A stretch of DNA of 64,000 bases from Papiliotrema nemorosa (GCA_032158125.1 JASKOT010000005.1:802968-866967); one strand, 5' to 3'. Shown: positions 23,386-36,179, numbered from the stretch's first letter. Notes: generated by a model not told the origin, from the letters alone. Program-made: numbers and translations.

Positions 23386-24400
23386 TCTTGACCGTGGTGG
23401 TGGATGAGAAAGAACGGATAAAGGGTAGGGGCGCGAGGGGAGTAGCGTTTCTATACCTAGCGGGGAGAGGAGATAGCGAGCGGACTGCGGTTCCTATACG
23501 TCTGGTAGATGCAGAGATGGCCGAAGCGGCTCTGATGGGAGTGGGTGTGAATGGAGGTATGTTGGAAAGAGTGAGGGGATTGGAAACGAAAGAAGAGGTG
23601 AGAGAGGGGAATGAATCAGCGGCTTTCGAGAGTGATTACGAGATTTGACTCTGAGGATCGGAATGCATCCAACTCCTTTACCCGTTCATCCCAACGTCGA
23701 CGCATCCCATGGAACCTGGGAGAGTGATCAAGCTCACCTCTCATTGGCATCACCGATTCGGATCCCTTCTAAGTGTATAGATCCAAATAGCATCTCGATG
23801 CATGCTCGGCTTGATCTTCATTGAAGCTGAAGATGATGGACACTGCCGCATCGCTTTTGTCAATGCATCTCCACCTCGATTACGCCACATCCGAACATCC
23901 GACGTCCTCGATAACACTTCCAGCATCGACATGCGTCTCGTGCTGGGAATCTTGACCGCTGTAAATATCATGTGGCGGGCGACATAATGTGCTGCTACCC
24001 CCGATCCCTGCGTGTCATCCGATCAAAACACCGCGATGTGAGCTATCGGCTGGCCTGATGGAGCGCTAAAGACTAGGCGTCTTCCTCGAGCGGATGAATG
24101 ACTGCGCTGCTGTCATACCTTGCATCTACAGTCCTTCTATTCTAGCACCGCAAGGCAACAACAGGTGATCTTCCATGCTTCTCCACATAGCTGATACTGA
24201 GGATCAGTGCCTTAAGAACCGTGAGGACGAGGGACACAGCGACGCTGATCACGAAGATCTGACAGTGGCGACGGCCAAATCCCGCTGTTACCTCTCTCGC
24301 TCTGGTACTGTTCTTTCAGGTCTTTGTCAACTACGAGAGCCTGTAACTCCACGCAGGAGCCTATTGAATCTTTTGCTCCGTCCGAGCAACTCTTGCGGCC
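23386..24400. other. Upstream region of GLR1 and leader of an unresolved gene
   Basis: The first 250 nt contain the ATG-less in-frame extension of GLR1 on the minus strand. Beyond that, from about 23640 to 24400, I see only short frames on both strands. A fragment from 24175 (LKNREDEGHSDADHEDLTVA) might be a first exon of the next gene, but splicing could not be settled. Confidence 0.4.
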
Positions 24401-25196
24401 TTGACGATTACCAGCCAACTCCCTGACAATCCCTTCTACCCAACCATCCTCTCTGACGACAACGCCAACGACGAAGACTGTGACGAGGGGCGTTTCGTTC
24501 GCTCCTCCGCTGCTTTGTCCTTTCTTTGCGACCGTCAACTCACAGAAGATTGGCTTTCCGGCCAAGAGATAACCCATTACCCAACAGCATTAGATCTTCG
24601 AGGACTGCCATGAGAGGAAATCACTCGACACTGTCGAAGAAAAGGATCTCTTGGTCCAATGCGCCTTGACGGCTGACGAGATGGACGAAGGTTCGACAAT
24701 CTGGTACCACGCAGAGTCGATGCGCCTACTCTTCTGCGTTCTTTTTAGCGCTGCCGGCTACGTCGTACAGGTCAACACACAGCACTCGACCGACACCAGC
24801 ATCAAGAAATTCCCCTTCTCGCACTTCGGCATCGATGCAGAGAAGATTCGCCTTGCGACTGTCGGCTCGACTGATTACCCCGAAGGCCTAATTTGCCATA
24901 ACCTCGCCGATTATAGCAAATGGGCACAGCGGCTCTCCAACTTCCCCATACAAAAAGCTCGACATCTCACCGCACAATGCCGCCAAATCGAAGGGCTCTC
25001 CTGGATGGACACCTGGATGCTCGTGTGTCTCCAAGGTGGCGTGCGCGATCATAAATATAAACGGTATGTGAACGCCATCTACATGCACGACCATCGTTGT
25101 GAACATTCGCTAGAGTATCATGCAAAGGTGCTGCCTTTCCTACCAGGGGCTCGTCCTTGCTGGGAGCGTGAATCTCCCGCAACGCCACGCGGCTGA
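24401..25196 (+). CDS. Unrecognised protein, gene model uncertain
   Basis: Two coding-like segments in different frames: 24401-24493 (NPFYPTILSDDNANDEDCDE) and about 24592-25196 (SIKKFPFSHFGIDAEKIRLA, QIEGLSWMDTWMLVCLQGG, KRYVNAIYMHDHRCEHS). They can be joined in phase by an intron with a GTTCGC donor near 24502 and an acceptor TAG just before 24592. The true start may lie further upstream. No family is recognised. Composition (balanced charge, evenly spaced Trp/Tyr) looks like a folded soluble protein. The alternative is a broken gene with a frameshift near 24600. Confidence 0.4.
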
Positions 25197-27317
25197 TCTC
25201 AGCTTGCACAACGTCAAGGAGATTGACAAGCTGTGCGGTAGGGACCAATAGGCAGTCTGTATGGTACTCTCAAACTCATCAAACGGTTCGTGACCAAGCA
25301 AAGGGCGTCTCGACAGTGGATGCGAGTCGACATCTTTGCTTGTTTCTACTGATATCCAACGCTTGTCCAGGAGAAGAGCATAGGTGGTTCAGCTGAGCGT
25401 CACCGCAGATCGTGGCACCCTTGGCAGGGAACATTCACTCGCCAGGAGCCTGGCTTCAATCAAGTAGTCGAGCATTGTAGTCTGGTGATTGTCGAAAGTA
25501 AGCATTCTTCGAATCTTTGATGGGTTCTTGATGTATCAACTTGTATAGTCGGTGCTCTACTACTTCGTTTAGGCTGTTCCACCTTTTGATTCTGCGGGTT
25601 CAGGCCCGCAATTGAGACTCTAGGCCTGGCTCCTGGGTCTGAATGGTTCTGGACGATGAGAGAGGCTTGTTGGCATGGACTACTAGACTTGTTGTCACCA
25701 TCCAGAACCAGCATATACGGTGCAGGTGATGCAGAATTGGGATAGAGACAGCGAATGAGCCCCCTTGTCAGCCAAGTATCGGATCACCAAACATATATAG
25801 ACAAGCTTGAAGCCATGGGATGTGTCGGTGGCCTCGATAGATGTGCACCGGCTGATTTTCAGGTCTCAGGGGCGCTCTGTAAACGGGAAGAGGTGGAATA
25901 TTTCAACCAGCACTCGAGAATGAACGATTTCAATTTGTAGCATGTCGATGCAGACCAAAAATTGTCACAGATAATTGCCATGCGGCTATATGCCGAGTTT
26001 TGTGTAAGTCATTTCGCTTGCGAGGCTGATGCGTGATTTGGAACGCCAAGAATACTGTACTCCTTACCACTACGCCAGCCTTGCTGTTATCACAAGGCTG
26101 CATTTTGCGTTGGGTATGGATCACGCCCGAGTGCCTTAGGGTAGTGGTGATAGCTGTGTGGTGCCGTAGCCAGATGGGATAGGCAAAAGAGCTGGTTGAG
26201 GGATGGACCGAATCGCTTTGCTGAATATTCGGCTTTGGTAGGTATCGGGTCGCATCGGTGCATTGATATGGCATCACCCGAGTTGCAGTAGACGTTGACT
26301 CAAATGAAGCTACAAGAGGACCACTGTCATCTGTAAGTCTTCTGGTGCCATCTGGGTACCGTCAGAGCTTGCCTTTGTACCCTAGTAATTCGCTACCAGA
26401 GGTGGGAGCGTAATGCGGTGTTATCGGTTGATGGCGAGTGTTTTCCAGTCCAGTGAAGCCTCGCTACGCTTATATGAGTTGCTTTAACATAGACGGACTG
26501 CTGGAAGGATTCAACTCGACGCGCTCATTGTTGACACTCGCAAGGGAGATCAGTCCTTCCACCGGTCGCGATAGCTAGGCCTTACGACAGTCATAGCCAG
26601 ACGCAGGAATTCGTCCGAGTTCTAGCGGGCCAGGATGGCAAGACGATGCGGTTGGCTCGCCTGCGACCTACACTGTGTTATGAGTGAGGTCAGCTGTACA
26701 CGAGAGCGATTCACACAACCCACAGATGATCTGCCAAGCGGAAGGGCCTGCGCTAGCTGCAATCCTCTGCTCTCGGTGGATGATGACCGACGCTTGCCTG
26801 CCTATTCCGAAGCTTTCCACGTGGGAACCACGAGTCTTCAGGCAATGAGCCAACACTCCCACGCCGGTGATCACCGACCGCGTCTCGGCCGAATTGCGAG
26901 CACTTCCGCCACTATCAGAAAACACCGCCTCGTTGTCTTCCCCTTCCCATTGCATCCATGTTATGTTGCCATCTCCCACTCATACATTGTCATATACTGG
27001 ATGTTGAGAACGTCCATGACTGAAGCATTTCAGATCACCCTTCCTTCTCAGTCCTATTGATCACGACAATCAGCGACTTTACGAACCTGTCTGATGTTCT
27101 TGTTCTCGCCGTCCGTATCATACTTTGTCCAACATTGTCATACATCTACATCGGTCTATATACAACTATCCCACGACATAATTCGAATCTCCTTGCAAGC
27201 GATGTTCTCTTGATTCCTCGCCGTTCCCGCCGCAGATTGCGCCGCGAATGGCACCGTATTCCACGACTTCACTTGCTTCTCTCCGAATGCCATCATGTCG
27301 CCCCAACTCGCATGATT
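25197..27317. other. Gene-poor stretch
   Basis: About 2.1 kb with only short scattered frames. The longest, near 26635-27060 on the plus strand, lacks splice context and any resemblance I recognise. No transposon ends, tRNA or long repeat were seen. Part of it probably serves as the 3' region of the minus-strand gene that ends at 27318. Confidence 0.4.
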
Positions 27318-28574
27318 CTAGTATCGTAGATCCTGAGTAGGGATGGGAGGACCGAATCCGGGTCTGGGGAAGAGTTTGAAGTCCGGCAAAGAAGGCAAAG
27401 AAAGGCCGGCAACTCGCCTGAGAGCTTCGAAATTCCCTTGGAGGCTCGACATCGTATCGTTGAATATAGATCGTTGTGAGTGGGGAGCTTGTCGGCCATC
27501 TGCAAACATGCTGATCAATCTGACATAGTCGTTCCATGTATACTTGTGCACCTTGGCGAACCAAACCACATTCTCCTCCACATATTTTCGGTGATATCTT
27601 CCCCCCACTTGTTCAATCCCCTTGGTCGTCATGTCAGCGTATGCGACGATGTAGGTGAACGCATTGCAAGTCGGAAGGACGGTCCTGTGAATGACTTTGG
27701 AGCAGCCGAAATGATGGGAGGAATGATGTAGGTCGGGAAGAAGATCATTGATGGTGGTTGTGGGGAAATCAGGGTGAGCCTGCGTTAAACATGTCCCTGA
27801 TCGTTTTGCCGGGTTGTTGTGGATGGGATCGGTCGGACCGAGCTGATCATCAGTTTCGCATACCATTGTAACTTCCATTCTCATGCAATAATTGCTCACC
27901 CTTCGCGCCAGGCAGATCAGTTGGGCGGTCTCTTCGTCTGAAAGAGTCGTCATTTCGCCGTTGCACACTAGTTGTTGGTGGCCGACATCAGGATCACGCG
28001 AGAAGGATGGGTTGGTAGGCGATGGAAGGGGAACGAGGGTGGACCAGATGGTGAATTCTGGTTGGGAGAAGAGGCTCGGGAACTCCTTGGACAACTCCTC
28101 GTCCCATTCCCTTCGTCCCATTCCTTCTCGAATTTCCCTCTCGAAGTAGGAGGGCGGGGGATTCGTCGGACTGTTGTCAGTATCGATCGCATGAGAACGA
28201 CAAACTTACTCGAATAGCAGGTCCAGCCAGGATTGGAGAGCTGACATAGCTCGGAAATGGAAGTCTTCGGAGGCGAGGAATGCGAGGAAGTCACCCAGGG
28301 AAAGGGCCAGCAAGAGCTCGGAGGCGTGTGCTTGCGCCTCGCAGATCCTGTAGAGTACAATCGCTGGATAGAGCACAGATTCTCGGAAGGAGGCTACTTG
28401 TATGCCATCGATGTCGTACATCTGGAATCAATGGCAAGCAAAGGAAAAGGAAGGCGACTGAGGAAGATGGGTGACTGGTGTCGTGGCGCTGCAGGAATAC
28501 GGCCCAGCACTTACATATCTTAGGTATCCGTCGATGCGGGGGTCACTGTATCGGAGGGTAGAGACGCAAGGCAT
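27318..28574 (-). CDS. Unrecognised protein
   Basis: The gene starts at 28574 (MPCVSTLRYSDPRIDGYLRY), then an intron runs to about 28420, followed by MYDIDGIQVASFRES and a helical LLLALSLGDFLAFLAS stretch. Three or four further segments follow: DPTNPPPSYFEREIREGMG, then FPSLFSQPEFTIWSTLVPLP, then LARR joined to LGPTDPIHNN by an intron GTGAGC...GATCAG. The last part is YIVAYADMTTKGIEQVGGRY and FAKVHKYTWNDYVRLISMFA. All junctions keep phase, so the gene looks intact. No family, signal peptide or clear membrane segment was recognised. It is divergent from the gene at 28947. Confidence 0.6.
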
Positions 28575-28946
28575 TTTCGAAAGGTGGACAGAGAGTGTTA
28601 AAGCCCAGACATGTGAAGCTCAATCAAGGAAAGTCGAAGTGGACTTGGAGACATGGGAAGTCAATCTGGGGCTCCCTATATCGATGATCCGGCGGAATTC
28701 ACTTTCTGCCACGTCAGGCTTGGTTAAGCCGAGTATCGCATGCCACGCCGCAGAACGCGTCGCTCAACCCGATGCAATCGGCGACCATCAAGGGTGTAGT
28801 TGTGGGTGACCGTGTGTGTGTCGAGCGAGGTGAGGGTGATCGTACGAGCCATGCGACTGATGACTTTGATCCCTGATACTAACACGCCTTCATTTTACTT
28901 CTCACTCGCTGCAGGGTTGACTTCTTGTTGCACTGCTCTCCTCGAT

Positions 28947-30609
28947 ATGGCTTACTATGATCCAGATGCCGAGATCAGGGCACTCGCCGCGGCTGGAAGA
29001 GGAAACAGTCAACCAACCTTTCATGTCAGTCAACCCTGCTAAGATGCACTTACCTTTGTAGAAAGTCGGCAAGAAATACAACGGTCGAGGGCTGCAGAAC
29101 TGGACGCTTCCTCTTAAACTCATGAACCAGGCGAATGAGATCGGCAGACCTAAAGGTCTGCGGCTCTCGTTCGACCCTTACGATATGCTGTGGAGGGTCG
29201 CCATGGCGAAAGGTCGCGAACGGACCGAATGGGAGACATACCTTTTCGCCGCGTGTATTCAACTTGCCCAGTATGTGACCTCTTCCATATGCCGAGATGA
29301 TCCTCATCAGCAGACTCCCTTCTGTTGTTCAAGAGGGCACAGAAGGACCAGCCGCTAAGTTCGATCATCTTGCCGGCTATCCTCAGATTTGCTTCGACAA
29401 TCAACCCGTTGTCAACAACAAACAGCCCAAGTGGCTGGTGTGTGCTGCCCTATTGCCCAATCCTTTTGTCAATCGGCTCCATACCTTGCCTCAAGATGGC
29501 AATATAGGAAATATCAGCTATACCCCGAAGCAGCTTATGCCAATATTCGACGTAATGAGATCGGTGAGTGTTGGATCGCTTGAGTGATGATTGACCGTTC
29601 AGAGCACATGTGGAGGGCTCAAGGGACACGCCAAACACCTCGAACCGATCAAAGGGAACACAACCCAAGCCGCGAGGTCCGACGCGATCGTTGGAGGCCT
29701 GCTTCTACCTCCAGAGACTTGGGGTTGCGGCAACTGCGATTGGATGGCGTCAATCTTTTCATACATGGGACTGATCACCAAAGGCGACCGACCGGAACAA
29801 ACGACCGCGCACGGCACGCTTCGCGATGCTGCGACCTCCTTTCATCACTCTCAAGCGCTTTTTGTCCAAGATGGGATGACAATCATCGCTTATCGACAGC
29901 CCGCGGAGAACTGTGAGAAGGTCAAGGAGACTTTCCGGGCATATTTCTTGAAGGGATATGAAGAGCACAAACAGCGATATCCCAAGGTGAACATACCGGG
30001 AGGCGTCCTTGTTGCTAGTGAGTATCAAATTGGTAGTCTTGCTGACATGTAGTGAATCTAGACCCCGCGACTTGGATCACAAGAGCGCTCGGGGATGAGT
30101 CGGATGGAGAGGAATATGAGGATGACGACGAGGAGGAGGTGGTGGAGGAGGATGAGCAGGGGTATCTTCAGGACGGAATGGATAACGGAAACCGCCAAGG
30201 TCACAACCAAGACGACCATGAAGAAGAGGGAGCAAAGGGATCTGTTCCGAGAAGATATCGTTCAAGTACGCTGAACGTTTTTGCCGCAGTTACTACTGCT
30301 GATGGCCTAGTTCCGAGGTCAGACGGTCCCTCGAACCGGAACGATACCCCGACCAGCGACGACGAGTCGACTCGACGTTCTAAGAGCACACTGTCATCGA
30401 ATCTTGGAATGCATCGAATGTCGCTCAACCCTGCGACAGAAGCTAGACAGCAATCTTTACGGGACCTGGCAATGTCAAGAGCTCAGCAACGGCCTCGATC
30501 GCGACTCAGATCTGATCTGTCAATGTCTACGGCATCCAAGCGACATGCGAGCAGCGAGGAAGACGAAAATGCCCCTCTCATTAAAAGGTCTTACAACAGA
30601 CGAGGCTAG
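28947..30609 (+). CDS. Unrecognised protein with long acidic tail
   Basis: Five exons (28947-29024, 29062-29270, 29311-29563, 29603-30017, 30053-30609) give 503 residues in frame. The N-terminal 300 residues look globular: SFDPYDMLWRVAMAKGRERT, PKWLVCAALLPNPFVNRLHT, GGLLLPPETWGCGNCDWMAS, QALFVQDGMTIIAYRQPAEN. The C-terminal part is disordered: a run of Asp/Glu (EDDDEEEVVEEDEQ) followed by Ser/Arg-rich sequence ending KRSYNRRG. A CxxC (CGNC) is the only obvious metal or redox-like motif. The first intron uses a GTCAGT donor. I do not recognise the family. It is divergent from the minus-strand gene at 28574, which is likewise unknown. Confidence 0.62.
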
Positions 30610-31194
30610 CGATCGCGAGTATAAGCTGCAACAAGCTCCTGATCTGAATAGTATGTCCAGGCATTGCCTTGAAACAACACGATCCTGATGATACAGAAGT
30701 CGAAAGGTGATGATACGTCTGTGCATAGAATTGTGTAATGTATATACTCACGTATCTCATGCATCCGGTTTGCTCACCCTTTGGCATCCGGCAAAATCTA
30801 TCCGGCTCTTGAGACGTAACCGACGGCGCCCTTTGCGACGCAGGTTGCCCCAATTACCCCAATCTGACGTGACTGAAATCACTCAAAATTGACATGCATT
30901 GCGAGGACGAGCTGTCGATGATATGCATCGTGGTTGATCATTAGACAGACTCTACGAGTCGATAAAGATCCATGAGGCGAGCAGAGGAAGAGAAGAGTCC
31001 GGTGGGGTGGAGTGAGGAAGGCGGTCTGTGCGCCGGAGAGGTCTGATGGTTGACTCACCGCTCATCTCCCACCGCCTCATCTCCCTCCTCCTCTTCTCTC
31101 TCTCTCCCCTATCCACTCACACAGATCGATCGACCCTCAACACCGCTCAGTCACTACACCCCCTTCCTCCTCCCCGAGACTCAGCATACTCACC

Positions 31195-32223
31195 ATGCCG
31201 ACAAAGCCTTACTATTACGGCAAGGCGGACGTCACCGATCGGGCGGCTGAGAGGTGTCAATGGCACCACACCTCTCCCGAGGAGCTCATGAGGCAGTCTC
31301 TGAGACGGAAACGACCCGATATTGAGCTGCTGGTTAAGGAGGTGGAAGGGTTCATCGAGGCGCGGACGGAGAGGGGGTCCGAGGTAAGGAAGCAGCGAGA
31401 GGCCAAGGAGGCCCTGCGAGAGGAGCTCGGGGATGTAGGGGCCAAGGAGAAGAGGAGGCAAGAAAAGAACGCACGACAAGCAGCTCGATATGAGAAGGAA
31501 AGACAGGAGAACTGGAAACGATGGAAGGAGTTCGATGGTGATCCCCTCACAGAGCCTATACGAAGAGGGGCGAGATTCAAGAGTACGTCCTCTGAGCTTC
31601 CTCACACTGATACGCTAGCGATCGAAGCTCTTGAAGCGAGAAAGAATGGAGAGACGCAGGCCACATATGTTCAAAAGGCCAAGCAAGACCCCAACGCCCC
31701 CAAAAGGGGGAAGTACACGACAAAGGCGATGATCGCCGCTGCCGCGACTAGAGGCGAGACGCTGCTTACCGGTCATCAACGAAGGGCCCAGAAGAACAAA
31801 GAGCGAATGGAGGAGAAAGATGATGAGGGAGTAGAGGAGGAGGGGCATGGGGAGGAGGAGGATGAGGAGGAAGAAGAGAAGGAGAAGGAGAGTGAGCAGG
31901 GTGAGGAGAACGAGATGGAGCAAGAGGAGGAAGAGGAGGAAGAGGAGGAAGAGGAGGAAGAGAAGCAAGAGGAGGAAGAGGAGGAAGAGGGGGCACAGCA
32001 GAAAGGGGAAGAAGAAGAGTTCGAAGAGGCCGAACAGGAAGAAGAGCCATCCGTGGGAAAGATGGTGAGGGGAGTCATAGTGGAGCTCGGTGCGAATAGG
32101 TTCGGTGATCATCACGATGCCGAGGTAGGGCCGAGCAGAGGAGTTAAACGGGGCAAGGATGAAAAGGACGATCAGTACTGGTCTAACGAGCCGAAGGTAG
32201 ATTTACTTCTAGATGGCGACTGA
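31195..32223 (+). CDS. Glu-rich coiled-coil protein, unknown
   Basis: An intronless frame of 342 residues begins MPTKPYYYGKADVTDRAAER. The middle is a basic/charged helical region (REAKEALREELGDVGAKEKR, QAARYEKERQENWKRWKEFD), with a KRGKYTTKAMIAAAATRGE segment near residue 170. From about residue 200 it turns into an almost pure glutamate tract encoded by GAG/GAA repeats (31840-32050). The leucine- and proline-rich frames on the opposite strand are artefacts of this repeat. No domain is recognised; nuclear acidic proteins often look like this, but that is only analogy. Confidence 0.55.
   Translation: MPTKPYYYGKADVTDRAAERCQWHHTSPEELMRQSLRRKRPDIELLVKEVEGFIEARTERGSEVRKQREAKEALREELGDVGAKEKRRQEKNARQAARYEKERQENWKRWKEFDGDPLTEPIRRGARFKSTSSELPHTDTLAIEALEARKNGETQATYVQKAKQDPNAPKRGKYTTKAMIAAAATRGETLLTGHQRRAQKNKERMEEKDDEGVEEEGHGEEEDEEEEEKEKESEQGEENEMEQEEEEEEEEEEEEEKQEEEEEEEGAQQKGEEEEFEEAEQEEEPSVGKMVRGVIVELGANRFGDHHDAEVGPSRGVKRGKDEKDDQYWSNEPKVDLLLDGD
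31840..32050 (+). repeat. GAG/GAA (poly-Glu) low-complexity repeat
   Basis: The coding strand consists largely of GAG, GAA and GAT triplets encoding a glutamate tract inside the gene at 31195. It is likely to vary in length between strains. Confidence 0.85.
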
Positions 32224-32858
32224 CAAGCAGCGATCTAGGTCCAGTGGAAAAGAGAACGAGGGACAGCACACGATGCAAGATAGACCTAAACGCCTGGTCA
32301 GGGTGAGTCAGGAATTTACGATGCGACACTGAGCGACTTAGAAGCCAAATATTTACTATCCATGGCGATGATTGAAGGTGTATGCATGGAGACGGAATTG
32401 TATTAGTACCGAATGGTGGTTATGGACGATTGGATGTGTATGGATATTGACTTACGAGATAGTATATACTGCTAAAGGCAACCGAGTTGGTTTCAGGGCC
32501 GCAGTCTGCGTCGATATCTCCGTCTCACTCTCCGTCGCTCAGTACGCGGTCAACACAAAGCCGAACTTGATGGACCTTCAGGTTCTTCTCGATCACCAAG
32601 GGGCTCAAACGCACCCGAGCATGCGATCAAGGGTGGTTTAGATCCCCAGGGTATCGCCCCTCAAACGCGCCCTTCTCGCGATCGTTTGATATGACCTCGA
32701 GTTCTCTTTCTGATCCTAATTGTCTCCATTGCTCGTTATTGATATCTCACGCACAAGTACAAGCATCTGAACATCTTCACTGCAATTCATCGCCGCTCAG
32801 CTACGGTATCAGCCTACCCTGACCCCCATTATTTCTATCGGATCGATCAAAGACGCCA
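32224..32858. other. Intergenic region
   Basis: About 630 nt between the Glu-rich gene and the large unknown gene. No gene or RNA feature is supported. Confidence 0.45.
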
Positions 32859-35641
32859 ATGGAACCTTACCCCTTTGATCACGGATGGACCCCTCGACAA
32901 CCAGCCACCACTATTGCCCAAAGTCATTGGTGTTTGCATCAAGGAAGATGGACAGGCGAGCCGGATGATGAGATACGAGAAATGCTCTACGAATCAATCG
33001 CGGAGCTATACTACTGGATTCGGGATACCGAAGCCATTGGGCTCGATGAAGCGACGTTTTTTCGGCACTCGTATCATTTGCTCACATACTGCGGTGGATG
33101 GAGGCAAATTGTGCAGGAAAGTGACAAGAAAACGGCGGTCCCCTACACATCGGCCTTTATATTGTTGCCCGAAATGGTGCTCAGCTATACAAAGTGCTCC
33201 AAGTACCCGTCTGGATACACCCAGTATGGGCCTGACCAGGCAAAGAAGCTAGGGGGAGATATGAAGAGTAAACGGATTGCTTTGGAAAAGCTTCAAAAGA
33301 AGCCCCATAATTTTGTGGGGAAGGAGTGCTTCTTCGATCCGAGCAAGCTCTTCTGGGAGGCGGGATGCAAGATGGGAGACGAGTGCGGTCAACACCTTCT
33401 AAGGCAGACCAATTGGGGAGGTCAGTGGGGAATGGGTACGGGGGAGAAGCTATTGGCATGGATAGATTGCGAAGAGGACTCTCGTTCAGAGGCGTAAGTT
33501 GGCCCCCGAAATGATGAGATTGAACAGCAGGCTTGACCTCTTGGCACAATCCCTCGCAGTGTCCGAAATACTGGGTGAGCTGCAGATGGGTGGACATCTC
33601 AGGCAAGGAGGGTTCTTGAGGGGAGCGACGGCATTGTACCTCGACAAGGCGGAGGGCATGAAGATTATGGGGTTGGACGAGGCGGTGAGTTGTTCTGCGC
33701 ATGATGTTTATTCTGACGACAGGCTTGGAGATATTTCATGAGCAATGTCTGGCCGGAATTGGAGCAGCCGCTCATCCACAAAGCCCTTCAATTGAAAAGG
33801 GACAATGGATCGGCGTCGATAGGCACTGTGGGTAATTGTGTGAATCGAAAACTGACAACGTAGTATATCCGCGCTCGTCCGGTACAGGCATCGCCAGAAG
33901 AGCTTGCGGCGGGCATCACTCTGTCATTGGCCGGCCGTACAGCAAGAGAGGTGAGTTTAGCGTGGGGGTAGTGAACTAATGATAGGCTATCGGAGCCTTG
34001 CTTGTCAGTGCAATGGCATCAAGGAGAGCTTCCGGTAGGAGCGGTCAACAACTGGCGACAGACCACGCCGCAGAGATTGCGGTCCACCAACAAACCATCC
34101 GTCGTCTCTCCTCACCCCTCATCGATCTCCTCGACCATCTCCAGACAGGAATCGACGACACTCCCCTGCGAATCTCGACCACTACCCCTTCTAAACCGAT
34201 ATTCAAGCTCCGTGGGGGTGTCGCGCCTTCCACAGAAGCTTGGCCCGATCACACCGAGCACCCCAGATCCGATCTTCAGCCGAATCCAGTCATAGAGGGG
34301 GGGATCAAAGCCGAGGAGGAAGAAGAAGAAGAAGAGAAGATGGACATGGCAGATGGAGCAATTGGCGCCCCCGCAGAAGGCGCAATTGTCGCCGCAATGA
34401 GCGGGTGCCTGGGGTCACAAGACCCAGACTGCGAGCAGCATCGCTCGGAGCGATTCAATCAATTCGTAAAGCTCGAGGAAGCATCCAAGCCCGGCTCGGA
34501 CTTTGTCGGCTTTGATCTTCACGCCGATTACAACAATCTGGGCATCAACATCGAGAATGCGATAGACCTTACGCAAGACGACGATGATTACAACCTCCAC
34601 ATCGAACCCACAACGCTCGACCTGCCTGCTTCGACAGGTACTGCTCCGACCTTTGACCAAGCTCTGCTCAAGTGGACGCAGCTCATAGAGGAGGAGGAGG
34701 CTCGGTTCATGAGCCCAAGCCGAACAGTGGCGGTACAGTCCTGTCAGCAAGCCATCATCCGAGCGATCAGTCGCGAAGAGATTGTCGAGCACAACAGAGA
34801 CAACCTCAGAAGAACCCGAGACTTCGGATCGGCGTACTATCAGGATACCCTGTCAACGGTTTCGGCAAGTCTAGTGATCGGATCCGAGCTGATCATCAGA
34901 CCATCCTTGCTCGCAAAGGACACCTCTTCCTCCCTCTCGAGCTAGACCAAATTCGAAAACGCATCAGTCTCATCTGTGCAGTCGCGATGCTCAGCTCTCG
35001 ACCCTTCCTCTACCCGTGGAGCGTGGATGCTATTTTTGACGAATTGACCATGAAGGCGGGGCAGATAGGAGCGGAGAACGTGCCAGAGCTCGACATCCTG
35101 AAGGTGCTGGCAGACTTGAGGGACTATGTGGGAGGTTTGCTCATTGCTGTCACCATAGGAAATCGATCCACAGTAAGTACAAACGCCCCTCAACCTGACC
35201 CTGCTCAACTGCCAGAAATCGGGATCAGAACATACCAACGCTCGAAGCTGGCTTCGCGCCTTGATTGCTCCATTTCGTGTGTTGGGGTACGAAGATAACG
35301 GCGAAGACGGCACAACTCCGTGTCATGTCTGTGGACGATCTAATCTCTTTGTCCCAGAAGACGACGGTCGACCCGCCTTTCATTCTGTGGCACTACCGGA
35401 ACGCCTTTCAATAAGCGTACATGTGGCGAGAAGGGGATGGAGACACGAGACTACCAAAAGTGTGGGGAGACTAGAAGTATGGGTCTGTCTAGTAGTCTTG
35501 ATTTTCGGCACCTTCGACACGATATTCATCGCCATCTTTCTCTACTATGGATGCGTCATACACCAAGAGGACAAGATTTTCCGAAACAAGTATGTTATCG
35601 TGAAGACCGCTGGCGGGTGGAGGTATTTGACCGCGCTATAG
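32859..35641 (+). CDS. Large unknown protein (family member A), apparently intact
   Basis: Seven exons (32859-33493, 33528-33684, 33723-33827, 33864-33950, 33986-34858, 34900-35172, 35216-35641) keep one frame for 851 residues. Recognisable stretches are FFDPSKLFWEAGCKMGDECG, WRYFMSNVWPELEQPLIHKA, an acidic linker with AIDLTQDDDDY (SUMO-interaction-like), SSRPFLYPWSVDAIFDELT, and ARSWLRALIAPFRVLGYED followed by TPCHVCGRSN (a CxxC pair) and RLSISVHVARRGW. A hydrophobic run near the end (VCLVVLIFGTFDTIFIAIFL) would be a membrane helix if translated, but could be a misread intron. No known family is recognised. Related but damaged sequence lies at 36.2-38.6 kb and 45.8-46.1 kb. Confidence 0.6.
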
Positions 35642-36179
35642 ATTGATATACGGGAGCCGCATGCATACACTCAGACTGCCTGACAACCCTAGACTCGACG
35701 CTATCTATCACCATTCAAGGGGTGCTGTGTTGGATCCCGAGAGACTGATACTCCGATAAAACCAAGAAGAAAAGAATTTACTCCTCGATTGCTGTGAATT
35801 AATGTCCCCGTCGCGACTCTACCGATAGCCTTGGGTACACATCCGGTCGTACAGAACGCTATGCACCTTCACTGTCTACCCTTTAAAATTAGCGACCGAC
35901 GCTCTCACCACAAAACATCGAGATCTCGCATCAGAAGCTTAACAACCCACACGCACCAGCGCCTTCCTCAAACTCGGTATTTCCCCTGTCGTTCCGCTCA
36001 CCGGATTTGCGCGATGCGGCAATATGGTCGTCACGACGTACAGTTTCAGAATACCGAGCATCACTCGACGTATGTCCCAGCGCGGAGGCCAGCTCTACAG
36101 AGTGCGACAAAGCTCTGGAAATCATATCAACGTCCTCGAACGGTGAGCTTATGCATAGGCGTATAGGCTAGCGAAGCAG

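Noticed and set aside
23370..23648. 92-residue plus-strand frame opposite the GLR1 upstream region
   Set aside because: It is antisense to the presequence-like extension of GLR1 and has no splice or family support of its own.
31615..32115. Leucine-, proline- and serine-rich minus-strand frames
   Set aside because: They are reverse complements of the GAG/GAA glutamate tract of the plus-strand gene.
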